Assembly: GCA_021785405.1 (NCBI GenBank) | Contig: JAJYFF010000019.1 | Coordinates: 1 to 44,580, forward strand | DNA length: 44,580 bases | Reading direction: 5' to 3' | DNA from: Pseudomonadota bacterium | Lineage (GTDB): Bacteria; Pseudomonadota; Gammaproteobacteria; Steroidobacterales; Steroidobacteraceae | Shown: piece after piece, positions 1 to 7,586 of the stretch | Numbering within the stretch: the first letter of the stretch is position 1 | Layout: the number at the start of each line of letters is the position of its first letter | Notes under the pieces: generated by a model | Databases searched by the model: none | Told to the model about the DNA's origin: nothing | The model's input: the letters and a program-made list of their open reading frames with translations, nothing else | Position numbers and translations under genes: made by a program

Positions 1-88
1 CATCGACACCGCGGCGACGGTACAGTATCCCGAGCAACACCACGCCGAGGGCCACGTTCGCGCCGATCGAGATCGCCAGTGCGTCCAT
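1..88 (-). CDS. 5' part of an unidentified small membrane protein (runs off the window)
   Basis: Reading leftward from an ATG at 88 there is an open frame to the window edge. The 29 visible residues begin MDALAISIGANVALGVVLLG and end in a basic RRR stretch, which looks like a single N-terminal transmembrane segment followed by a positive cytoplasmic flank. No family can be named from so short a piece. It lies 60 bp downstream of the MBL hydrolase on the same strand, so it may be co-transcribed with it. It could also be a chance frame. Confidence 0.4.
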   Translation of the reverse strand, partial: MDALAISIGANVALGVVLLGILYRRRGVD

Positions 89-147
89 GGCAGCTGATTA
101 GCACGAGTGCCGCCCGCTGACAAGCACCCGCCCGCCGTGCGGCCGCA

Positions 148-810
148 TCAGCCCTTCGCAGCCGACCGTTCGAACAGCCGATCGGCGACGTACGGGTTGT
201 CGCGCCGCTCACGCCCGAAGGTCGAGGTCGGTCCATGGCCCGGGACGAAGCGCACGTCGTCGCCGAGCGGGAAGAGCTTCTCCCGGATCGAACGGATCAG
301 CGCGGCATGGTCGCCCCGGGGGAAGTCGGTCCGGCCGATCGAGCCCGCGAACAGGACGTCGCCGACGAATGCGAGGCGCTCGCGCGCATGGAAATACACG
401 ACGTGCCCCGGGGTGTGTCCGGGGCAGTGCAGCACCGAAAGCGTTTCCCCGCCGACCGTGACCGCGTCCCCATCGACGAGCCATCGGTCGGGCACGAACG
501 CGCGCGTGGGCGGGAAGCCGTAGTTTCGCGTCTGATCGGGCAACGCGTCGATCCAGAATTGATCCTCGCGCTGCGGCCCGACGATCGGCACGCCGTTGCG
601 GTCCGCGAGTGTGGCGGCCCCGGCGGCGTGATCGAGATGGCCGTGGGTCAACCAGATCGCGCGCAAGGTCACGCCGTGCTCGTCGATCGCGGCGAGGATC
701 CGATCGAGATCGCCGCCCGGATCGATCACTGCGGCATCGCGAGTGCGTTCGTCCCACACGAGCGAGCAGTTCTGTTCGAACGGCGTGACCGGTACGACCT
801 GCATGCGCAT
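148..810 (-). CDS. MBL-fold metallo-hydrolase (YcbL/GloB-like)
   Basis: This 220-residue protein belongs to the metallo-beta-lactamase superfamily, in the short glyoxalase-II-like branch (YcbL type). The metal-binding signature THGHLDH is at residues 55-61. Further ligands are seen in HCPGHTPGH (near 130), the FVGDVLF aspartate (near 150) and the PGHGP histidine near the C-terminus. Known relatives hydrolyse S-lactoylglutathione or other thioesters in the cytoplasm; the substrate here is not visible from sequence. At 220 residues it lacks the C-terminal glutathione-binding extension of classical GloB (about 250 residues). A second ATG two codons downstream is possible. It is transcribed divergently from the AraC regulator. 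Confidence 0.85.
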   Translation of the reverse strand: MRMQVVPVTPFEQNCSLVWDERTRDAAVIDPGGDLDRILAAIDEHGVTLRAIWLTHGHLDHAAGAATLADRNGVPIVGPQREDQFWIDALPDQTRNYGFPPTRAFVPDRWLVDGDAVTVGGETLSVLHCPGHTPGHVVYFHARERLAFVGDVLFAGSIGRTDFPRGDHAALIRSIREKLFPLGDDVRFVPGHGPTSTFGRERRDNPYVADRLFERSAAKG

Positions 811-919
811 CGAGCGACTCCACCTCGCGACTCCTGGAATCGCTTTACGATACCCGATTTGCCGGCTCGCAGCGCATAATCGACCGCGTGATCCTCTGAC
901 GCCGCGGGTGGTTCTTGCG

Positions 920-1933
920 ATGCGAACGCGCGATGGCTGTGGATGGCGCTCGGACGGCGGCGACGCGGTGCGTGGGTGGCGGCGCGATTTCGGTGACGCC
1001 GACGAACAAGCCGCGTGCCTGGACTCGCTCTACCCGCAATGCTACGACCAACTCGACGCCGGCCGATTTCGCGGCGAAATGATCCACGTCGATCTCGACG
1101 GCGTGATCGTGGTGCGCGAACGCGTCAATCGTCGACTCATGCAGACCGGCTCGATGCGCAGCCCGTCGATCGGCTGGTTGCTCAGGAGCGAAGGTCGGTT
1201 TCGCTTCAATCGCGAGGAGTTCGAGCCACGCAGCGCGATCTTCTACCGGCAAGGCAGCGAATTCGAGATCCAGGCCGCGCCGTCCGATTTGATCGGCATC
1301 GCGATCGTCCCCGAGCGACTGACGCAGGCGACCCGGTGGCTCGCACCGCTCAGTGCGCCGGGGGCGTGCGAAGGGGTTCGCCGGCTGCCTGACGTCGTGC
1401 AGACGCGCTTGCAGCGCGCAGCGCAGCAGGCGCTCGCGCTGCTCGATGCGGCGCCGGACGTCGCCCGGGCCGCGCGATCCGGTACCTTGCGTCAAGAACT
1501 CGTGGAGCTGATGCTCACGGTCGCCGCCCTACCCCGACTCGACGCGTCACGCCGGCGTGGACGCGCCCGAACCTTCGATCGCGTCGTACTCGCCGCACAG
1601 CGCGAGATCGCCACCGATCTCGCCCACCCCGTCTCGACCGAAGCGCTGTGCCGGCGGATCGGCGTATCCCGCCGCAACCTCTTCTATGCGTTCGACGAGG
1701 TGCTCGGCGTATCGCCATCCCATTATCGGCAGACCCTGCGTCTGAATGCGGTTCGCCGGGCGATCAAGGCCCAAGCTCCGGTCGCGGCCCCGATCGCCGA
1801 TATCGCGTGGACCGCGGGGTTCGCCCATCCCAGCCGCTTCGCCGCCGAATACCGGCGCCTGTTCGGCGAGCGCCCCTGCGAGACGCGGCGGCGCGCCCTC
1901 GAGACCGCCCGGAGCCGCCCCACCGCCGACTGA
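920..1933 (+). CDS. AraC-family transcriptional regulator (EutR-like)
   Basis: This is a 337-residue regulator with a C-terminal AraC/XylS double helix-turn-helix (roughly residues 225-325), including ALCRRIGVSRRNLFYAF and the second-helix region IADIAWTAGFAHPSRFAAEY. The N-terminal half resembles the sensor domain of EutR-type regulators, with a core such as FRGEMIHVDLDGVIVVRE. The frame is open further upstream to 743, but ATG 920 starts just before the conserved region and leaves room for a promoter between it and the divergent MBL gene. It sits 126 bp upstream of an APC permease followed by a PLP decarboxylase on the same strand, so it probably controls them. The ligand is unknown; EutR senses ethanolamine with B12. 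Confidence 0.82.
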   Translation: MRTRDGCGWRSDGGDAVRGWRRDFGDADEQAACLDSLYPQCYDQLDAGRFRGEMIHVDLDGVIVVRERVNRRLMQTGSMRSPSIGWLLRSEGRFRFNREEFEPRSAIFYRQGSEFEIQAAPSDLIGIAIVPERLTQATRWLAPLSAPGACEGVRRLPDVVQTRLQRAAQQALALLDAAPDVARAARSGTLRQELVELMLTVAALPRLDASRRRGRARTFDRVVLAAQREIATDLAHPVSTEALCRRIGVSRRNLFYAFDEVLGVSPSHYRQTLRLNAVRRAIKAQAPVAAPIADIAWTAGFAHPSRFAAEYRRLFGERPCETRRRALETARSRPTAD

Positions 1934-2059
1934 CCTCCGGCCGCCCGGGAGGCGCCGGCGCGATTTCTGCACTTTTCGGCTAATCCCCGCCGGCGCTCGG
2001 CGCCTACGCTTCGTCGACCGACACCGTGTCGCCCCGCGTCGCGGCGCCAGCGAGGAGTG

Positions 2060-3487
2060 ATGACCATCGAGCCCAGCGTGTTGCGATCCACCGCGCACCC
2101 CGAGACCTCCCGGGTGGCGTCGTCCGTCATGGCACCGCACCGCGGACGCGCGGGGTGGCGCTCGTTGGCCGGACTCGGGGTCGCCTACGTGATCGCCGGG
2201 CTCTACGCGGTGTGGAACTACGGGATCGGTGCCGGCGGTTGGGGTGGCATGCTCGCCGCGGTCGCGATCGCGGCGCTCCTGTATTTCTGCCTGATCTTCT
2301 CGCTCGCCGAACTCGCGACGCTCGTGCCGACCGCGGGGGGCGGCTATGGCTTCGCCCGCCGCGCGCTGGGTCCGCTCGCCGGCTACGTCGTCGGCGTCGT
2401 GTTCCTGGTCGAATACACCGTCGTGCTCGGCGCGCTCGCGGTGTTCTTCGGCGCCTACTGTCAGGCGCTCACCGGCATCGGCGGCCTGCGCGTGACCCTC
2501 GCGCTCTACGCGGTGACGCTCGCGATTCACATCGCGAAGGCGGATGAATCCCTCGCGGTGACCTTCGTGCTCGCGCTGATCGCGGCCACGGGGCTCGCGG
2601 TGTTCGTCGCGACCGCGATCCCGGCGTTCTCGGTCGATCGTCTGCTCGACCTGCCGGTGGCGCCGATCCCCGGCGCCTCCGCGCTCCTGCCGCACGGGAT
2701 CCAGGGGATCTGGCTCGCGATGCCGTACGCGACCGCGATGTTCCTCGGGGTCGAGGGCGTGCCGTTCGCGGCGGAGGAAGCGCGCGATCCGCGGCGCGAT
2801 CTGCCGCGCGGGATGATCGCCGCGATCCTGGTACTGTTCGTGATCTCCCTCGCGATCCTGGTGGTCGGTCCGGGCAGCGCCGGCGCGGCGCGATTCGCCG
2901 CGAGTCCCGACCCGATCGCCGCGACCCTCGCGCAAGTCGCCCCGGGCGCGCGTTGGATCCATGGCTTCGTGAGTCTCGCCGGCCTCACGAGCATCGCCGG
3001 CGCGTTCTTCGCGGTGATGTTCGCCGCCTCGCGCCAAGCGTTCGCGCTCGGCCGGGCGGGCTACCTGCCGCGAGTGCTCGCGCGGACCCGCCGCGGCGGC
3101 GCCCCGGCGGTCGCGTTGCTCGCAATCGGCGCCGCCGCGCTGCCGATGTCGCTGTTCGGCGATGCGGCCCACCTCGTCGTGATCAGCTTCGCGAGCGCGG
3201 CGCTCGCGTACCTCTTGTTGATGGCCTCGCACATCACGCTGCGCCTTCGGGAACCGCGGCTCGCGCGACCCTTCGTGACGCCGGGCGGGGCGGTCACGGC
3301 GGGCATCGCGTTCGCGCTGTCGTTCGTCGTGCTCGCGGTCAGCGTGAGTCTCGACGCCCGCGAGACGCTCGTCGCCGGCGCGATCATCGCCGCCTTCATC
3401 GGGTATTTCTGGCTCTACTCGCGCCACCACGTCGACACGGCGGCGCCCGAGGAAGCCGGTCTCGACCCCTCGCACCACCATCCTTGA
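2060..3487 (+). CDS. APC-superfamily amino acid/amine permease (ethanolamine permease-like)
   Basis: This is a roughly 475-residue inner-membrane transporter with about twelve hydrophobic segments. The APC landmarks are SLAGLGVAYVIAGLYAVWNY near the N-terminus and the segment GVEGVPFAAEEARDPRRDLP, which matches the conserved loop of amino-acid/polyamine/organocation permeases. The overall pattern is closest to the ethanolamine permease group, but substrate cannot be read from sequence. The C-terminus ends in a histidine-rich tail. ATG 2060 follows GTG 2057, and a later ATG at 2129 also fits because membrane helices begin only after it. The decarboxylase starts 10 bp downstream, so the two are an operon, and import of substrate or substrate/product exchange is plausible. 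Confidence 0.8.
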   Translation: MTIEPSVLRSTAHPETSRVASSVMAPHRGRAGWRSLAGLGVAYVIAGLYAVWNYGIGAGGWGGMLAAVAIAALLYFCLIFSLAELATLVPTAGGGYGFARRALGPLAGYVVGVVFLVEYTVVLGALAVFFGAYCQALTGIGGLRVTLALYAVTLAIHIAKADESLAVTFVLALIAATGLAVFVATAIPAFSVDRLLDLPVAPIPGASALLPHGIQGIWLAMPYATAMFLGVEGVPFAAEEARDPRRDLPRGMIAAILVLFVISLAILVVGPGSAGAARFAASPDPIAATLAQVAPGARWIHGFVSLAGLTSIAGAFFAVMFAASRQAFALGRAGYLPRVLARTRRGGAPAVALLAIGAAALPMSLFGDAAHLVVISFASAALAYLLLMASHITLRLREPRLARPFVTPGGAVTAGIAFALSFVVLAVSVSLDARETLVAGAIIAAFIGYFWLYSRHHVDTAAPEEAGLDPSHHHP

Positions 3488-3497
3488 GGATCCCACC

Positions 3498-4742
3498 ATG
3501 CTGGAAGGCTACGTCGTCGAACCCTTGCCGAAGCAAGGCACCCCCACCGAGGCGATCAAAGAGGCGTTGACGCGGATCGAGGTCCCGGACCCGTACGGGC
3601 ACTTCGCGCGCGCATTCCGTGGGCCGCCGGAGTTGCAGGCGCTCGGCAAATGGGCGTTCACCGAGTTCATGTCGGACAACGGCTTCTTCTCGCTGTACGC
3701 GCCCTACATGCAGCAGATCGAGCAACAAGTGATCGCGATGGGCGTGAGCTTGTTGCACCCGGCCGCCGACTCGACCGGGAACTTCACGAGCGGGGGCACC
3801 GAGAGCAATTTCTCGGCGCTGCACGCCGCCAAGGAATGGGCGCGCGTGCACCGCCCGAACGCGAAACGCCCGAACGTGGTCGCGCCGTTCACGATCCATC
3901 CGAGCTTTCAGAAAGGGGCGCGCTACCTCGGCCTCGAGATCGTCACGACCGCGCTCGACGCCGACGGCCGCGGCGTGCCGGCGAACATCGCCCGCGCGAT
4001 CAACGACGACACGATCATGGTCGCGGCCTCCGCGCCGTCCTGGCATTACGCGAACATCGATCCGATCGCCTCGATCGCGAAGATCGCCGCGGATGCGGGC
4101 GTGTGGATGCACGTCGATGCCTGCGTCGGCGGATACCTGTCGCCGTTCCTCGAGAAGCTCGGCGAGCCGATTCCGCCGTGGGATTTCCGGGTCCCCGGCG
4201 TGATGTCGATCTCCGCGGACCTGCACAAGTACGGTTATTGCCCGAAACCCGCGTCGACGATCTTCTGGCGCCACGCCGAGTACCAGCAGTATCACTACGT
4301 GCAGGTCGACGATGCGTTCCTCGGCCCTTACAAGATGGCGGGCTTCTCCGGCTCCCGCTCCGCCGGCTCGATCTTCGCGGCGTGGGCGGTGCTGCGCCAC
4401 CTCGGCGAGGAAGGGTATTTGCGGCTGACCCGGCGGGTGCTCGAGCTCAAATCCCGCTGCGTTCGAGGGATCGATGCGCTCGAGGGGCTGAAGGCCTGGC
4501 AGGTCGACGTGATGCCCCTGCACTTTCATTCCGAGAAGGCGCCGACGGCCGCGATCTACCAAGGACTGCTCGACAAAGGCTGGATGATGCTCGGCCTGGT
4601 CGAGCCCCCGGCGATCACCGTGCCGCTCGACCCCGGCCTCTCGGACGAGGCACTCGAGCACTTCCTGCGCGATCTGCGCGAAGTGCACGGCCGGGTGATG
4701 ACCGAGCGCGACCCGAAGACCGGGGCGATCCGGTACGGCTAG
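3498..4742 (+). CDS. PLP-dependent group II-type decarboxylase/lyase (sphingosine-phosphate lyase/tyrosine decarboxylase-like)
   Basis: This is a 414-residue fold-type I PLP enzyme of the group II decarboxylase superfamily. The cofactor lysine is in SADLHKYGY (about residues 238-246). The cofactor aspartate and histidine stretch is MHVDACVGGY (near 205-214), and TSGGTESN (near 97-104) is the phosphate-binding glycine loop. Known relatives decarboxylate aromatic or acidic amino acids, or cleave sphingosine 1-phosphate to phosphoethanolamine; the sequence does not decide between them. A good Shine-Dalgarno (GAGG at 3485-3488) precedes the ATG. It is coupled to the upstream APC permease, and a strong hairpin follows the stop, so it is the last gene of its operon. 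Confidence 0.83.
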   Translation: MLEGYVVEPLPKQGTPTEAIKEALTRIEVPDPYGHFARAFRGPPELQALGKWAFTEFMSDNGFFSLYAPYMQQIEQQVIAMGVSLLHPAADSTGNFTSGGTESNFSALHAAKEWARVHRPNAKRPNVVAPFTIHPSFQKGARYLGLEIVTTALDADGRGVPANIARAINDDTIMVAASAPSWHYANIDPIASIAKIAADAGVWMHVDACVGGYLSPFLEKLGEPIPPWDFRVPGVMSISADLHKYGYCPKPASTIFWRHAEYQQYHYVQVDDAFLGPYKMAGFSGSRSAGSIFAAWAVLRHLGEEGYLRLTRRVLELKSRCVRGIDALEGLKAWQVDVMPLHFHSEKAPTAAIYQGLLDKGWMMLGLVEPPAITVPLDPGLSDEALEHFLRDLREVHGRVMTERDPKTGAIRYG

Positions 4743-4750
4743 TGCACGCA

Positions 4751-4784
4751 GGGACGCACCGAGGCGCCTCGCCCGGTGCGTCCC
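4751..4784. terminator. Bidirectional terminator-like hairpin
   Basis: A perfect 10-bp inverted repeat, GGGACGCACC (4751-4760) and GGTGCGTCCC (4775-4784), encloses a second small palindrome (GAGGCGCCTC). It lies between the convergent decarboxylase and lipoprotein stops. There is no T-run, so it is a hairpin consistent with shared termination rather than a textbook Rho-independent site. Confidence 0.55.
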
Positions 4785-4805
4785 CGCCGTCGCGGCCGTA
4801 CGCGG

Positions 4806-6080
4806 CTACGGCAGATTGACCACGGTCGCCTGATCCGCGGTCACCGTGAGCCCGCTCTTGACCGGCGAAAATTGAACGCCCGGATCGCTCTGTGCCGGAT
4901 TGTCGAGATTCGCCTGGCACGTGAACGCCAAGGTATAGCTGCCCGGTGGCAGCGCCGTGAACGCATAATCGTAGGGCGAGGTTGCGCCCGCGGGCCAACC
5001 CGTCGATGCCAGCGGTTGGTTGGTATCGGTCGCCGGCGCGCTCGAATTCCAGTCTTCCGGGCCGGTGACGTCACCCGCGTAGAGGTAGACGGCCGCATCG
5101 GGCACCGTGCAGCCCGAGGGCAACGCCACCTGCCCCTGGAGGCTTCCCAGCGTGATGTTCACCGTCTGCGTCTGGGTCGCCGTGACCGTCGTCGTCGCCA
5201 CCGGTATCAGTGTCACCACCGCGGTGTCGGCCTGGTCTGGATTGTCGAGTGCCGCCTGGCAGGTGAACGCCACCGTATACGTGCCCGGCGGCAGGAACGT
5301 GAACTGGTAATAGTAGGGCGGCGTCGAATTCGCCACCGGCGCGGTCGATCCGATCGGCTGATTCGGATCGGTGCTGGACGCCCCGCTGTTCATGTCCTCC
5401 GGCCGCGCGACGACGCCATTGTACAAATAGACGCCGGGGGTGCAGGCCGACGGCAGCGCGCTCGTGATTTGCCCTTGGATGTTGCCGACACTGGTGTCCT
5501 CGACCAATCGCTCGGCCGGCTTCAGCAGGCAGGCGGTTCCCTGACCGGGGGGGCACGTGATCGCTTGACGCAAGTTGAAGTCGATCGTGTAGTCGACGAC
5601 CCCGCTGCTCGGCACGGTGAAGCCCGACACCAGTTTCAAGCCCGTCTGCGCCCCGCTCGGCACCAACAGTCCGTGCATCGTGCCATCGGAGAGCTGGATA
5701 TAGGAATTGTTGCCGCTGCCGTCCGCATTCACCAGCAAGCGCACCTGCCCGTAGGTGCCCGCGGGGATCGGCTGATCGAAGAGCACGGCCGACGCCGTTC
5801 CACTTTGCGTCAGCAGATCGATGCGCTTGGGCTGCGCGAACGTGATCGTGATCGGATTGCCCGAGTTCGGTAGCAGTTCGACGCCGGTGAAGACCACGAC
5901 GACGTGGCTGGCACCGTCGATCGGCGCATCCGCCACCGCCAGTTGCACTTGATTCATCGGCGCCGCGGTGCCGTTCGGCGTGCTGCCACCGCCACTGCCA
6001 CTGCCACCGCAACCGGTGAGTCCGAGTGCGGCTACGGTCAGCGCAACAGCGAAGTTCGAGTATCGAGCCGATCGTTTCAT
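4806..6080 (-). CDS. DUF4382-domain lipoprotein with two C-terminal repeats
   Basis: This is a 424-residue exported protein. The N-terminus is a lipoprotein signal peptide: basic MKRSARYSN, a hydrophobic core, then a lipobox LTGC followed by a glycine/serine-rich linker. Residues about 45-180 match the DUF4382 pattern (QLAVADAPIDGASHVVVVFT, then a segment with FDQPIPAGTYGQVRLLVNAD). The C-terminal part carries two copies of a roughly 90-residue unit, at about 216-305 and 330-418, each with VYLY, PEDxNS, PPGxYTxAFTCQAxLDNP. These look like prealbumin/carboxypeptidase-regulatory-like beta-sandwich modules. It is predicted to be a surface or periplasmic lipoprotein of unknown role. ATG 6080 has a clear GGGAGGA ribosome site inside a potential stem. 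Confidence 0.8.
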   Translation of the reverse strand: MKRSARYSNFAVALTVAALGLTGCGGSGSGGGSTPNGTAAPMNQVQLAVADAPIDGASHVVVVFTGVELLPNSGNPITITFAQPKRIDLLTQSGTASAVLFDQPIPAGTYGQVRLLVNADGSGNNSYIQLSDGTMHGLLVPSGAQTGLKLVSGFTVPSSGVVDYTIDFNLRQAITCPPGQGTACLLKPAERLVEDTSVGNIQGQITSALPSACTPGVYLYNGVVARPEDMNSGASSTDPNQPIGSTAPVANSTPPYYYQFTFLPPGTYTVAFTCQAALDNPDQADTAVVTLIPVATTTVTATQTQTVNITLGSLQGQVALPSGCTVPDAAVYLYAGDVTGPEDWNSSAPATDTNQPLASTGWPAGATSPYDYAFTALPPGSYTLAFTCQANLDNPAQSDPGVQFSPVKSGLTVTADQATVVNLP

Positions 6081-6086
6081 GGTGCG

Positions 6087-6148
6087 TCCTCCCGTGGCGG
6101 CCAAACACGGCTCACGCGAGCCGTCCGTCGAAACCCAGCACCGGGAAG
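6087..6148 (-). promoter_or_regulatory. Structured 5' leader that could hide the lipoprotein ribosome site
   Basis: On the minus strand CTTCCCG (6148-6142) can pair with CGGGAGG (6094-6088), the Shine-Dalgarno region of the DUF4382 gene, with one G-U pair. Two further pairs follow beyond a bulged G. Between them sits a perfect hairpin, ACGGCTC/GAGCCGT (6107-6113 and 6118-6124). This is a two-stem leader with a sequestered ribosome site. I see no match to a named riboswitch class. Confidence 0.4.
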
Positions 6149-6250
6149 TATTACGCAGCTCGAATAAGCCCTCGGATTGTCGTCGGCACGCGACATCTTC
6201 GGTCGTGCCGGTAGCGCGGCGCTGCGCTGCGATGTCGGCTCGTCGCGCGC

Positions 6251-7120
6251 CTAAGCGGGCACCGGCGCGATCGCACGCCAAAGATCCGCGGCGAGTCCGC
6301 GGATCGCGAGGCGTTTGTACGGCCAAGAGCTTCGCTCCGGGATGCGCGCGTCGACCAAACGCACGCAGCCGTGGGCGAATTCCTCGGGACAAGCGGCATG
6401 GCAGTTCGCGCCCAGCAGCGCCGCCGCGACCTCGTCGGCGAGGAATGCGGTCGACGCGATGGAACCGATCGCCAGCCGCGCCGCGGTGATCGTTGCCTCG
6501 TCGCGACCGAGATCGACGCGCAACGCGGCGTTCAGACGCGAGACCGCGACCGAGGAACGGACACCGAGCTTCGCGAATGCACTGCGCCGATCGGGACCCG
6601 CCGCCGCGAACGAGAATTCGAGGATCGCCTCGTCCGGGCGCAGCGTACTGCCCCCAGCCGCGCCGAACAGGCGCGCGATCGGACGCTCGACGAGGCGTCC
6701 GGATGCGTCGACGACGGTTGCGAGCGCCTCGAGCGCGATCAGCGCCGTGACGAGATCGGCGCACGGCGAAGCGTTCGCGACGTTGCCGCCGAGGGTCGCG
6801 ACGTTGCGGATCTGCACCGAGCCGACCCGCGCGGCCGCTTGAGCGAGACACGCCGCTTGCGTCGCGAGCACGGGATCGCGCTGCAATTGCGCGCAGGTCG
6901 TCAGCGCACCGACGCGGATCCTTCGATCGCTGCAGCGAACGTAACGGAGTTCGCGGAGGCGCGACAAATCGATCAACAAGTCCGGATGGAATCCGCTCGC
7001 ATGCCAGTCGAGCATCAAATCGCTCCCACCCGCGACGAGCCGGCTCGCGCTCGTCGCTCGTCCGAGCGCCCCGATCAGTTCCGCGCGATCCCGCGGCGCG
7101 AGGATCTCAGTCTCGGACAT
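6251..7120 (-). CDS. Molybdenum hydroxylase, FAD-binding (medium) subunit
   Basis: This is a 289-residue protein of the CoxM/XdhB-type FAD-binding family of xanthine dehydrogenase-like enzymes. Seen in sequence: the pyrophosphate-binding loop LVAGGSDLMLDW (near 27-38), the second FAD motif ATLGGNVANASPCADL (near 108-123), and a CO-dehydrogenase flavoprotein C-terminal domain to the end. It passes electrons from the iron-sulfur subunit to an acceptor. ATG 7120 overlaps the end of the iron-sulfur gene by 14 bp and removes a basic stretch that would otherwise start at 7159. It is the third gene in transcription order (large, small, medium). Confidence 0.88.
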   Translation of the reverse strand: MSETEILAPRDRAELIGALGRATSASRLVAGGSDLMLDWHASGFHPDLLIDLSRLRELRYVRCSDRRIRVGALTTCAQLQRDPVLATQAACLAQAAARVGSVQIRNVATLGGNVANASPCADLVTALIALEALATVVDASGRLVERPIARLFGAAGGSTLRPDEAILEFSFAAAGPDRRSAFAKLGVRSSVAVSRLNAALRVDLGRDEATITAARLAIGSIASTAFLADEVAAALLGANCHAACPEEFAHGCVRLVDARIPERSSWPYKRLAIRGLAADLWRAIAPVPA

Positions 7121-7586
7121 CGCCACCCGCCCGGCGCGCCGCGACCGCCTCGATCGCATCGATGATCGCCTCGTACCCCGTGCATCGGCACAGGTTCCCC
7201 GCGATCGCCTCGGCGATCTCGGCGCGCGTGGGGTTGACGGTCTCGGCCAACAACGCGGTCGCCGACATCAACATCCCGGGGGTACAGAACCCGCACTGGA
7301 TCGCCCCGCTGGCGACGAATTGCCGCTGCAGTTCATCGAGCGTCCCGCGATCACCGAGCCCTTCGACGGTGCGCACCTCGCGGCCTTGGACCTGCACCGC
7401 CGGCACCAGACAGGAATTCACCGCCACGCCGTCGAGGAGCACCGTGCAGGCGCCGCACTCCCCGGCCGCACACCCCTCCTTGGTGCCGGCAAGACCGAGG
7501 TCCTCGCGCAACACGTCGAGCAAGCGCGCGTCGGCCGCGACCTCGACGCTCACGCGGGCGCCGTTCACGGTCGCGGTCAGCCGCAT
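7107..7586 (-). CDS. Molybdenum hydroxylase, [2Fe-2S] (small) subunit
   Basis: This is a 159-residue CoxS/XdhC-type iron-sulfur protein of normal family length. The N-terminal plant-ferredoxin-like cluster has Cys39, Cys44, Cys47 and Cys59 (CAAGECGACTVL then C). The C-terminal helical cluster has Cys98 and Cys101 (CGFC) and Cys133 and Cys135 (CRC). All eight ligands are present, so it should be functional. Its ATG (7586) overlaps the large-subunit stop by 10 bp, and its own stop overlaps the FAD subunit start, which indicates translational coupling of all three genes. Confidence 0.92.
   Translation of the reverse strand: MRLTATVNGARVSVEVAADARLLDVLREDLGLAGTKEGCAAGECGACTVLLDGVAVNSCLVPAVQVQGREVRTVEGLGDRGTLDELQRQFVASGAIQCGFCTPGMLMSATALLAETVNPTRAEIAEAIAGNLCRCTGYEAIIDAIEAVAARRAGGDVRD

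Noticed and set aside
1547-3499. 650-residue minus-strand frame
   Set aside because: It is antisense to the AraC, permease and intergenic DNA, rich in Arg, Glu and His with no family features; a GC-rich shadow frame.
6087-6148. Cyclic-di-GMP (GEMM) riboswitch
   Set aside because: The conserved GGCAAACC and GCAAAGCC core elements are absent.
6184-6210. CGGCACG/CGTGCCG hairpin after the FAD subunit gene
   Set aside because: The loop is 13 nt and no T-run follows; too weak to call a terminator.
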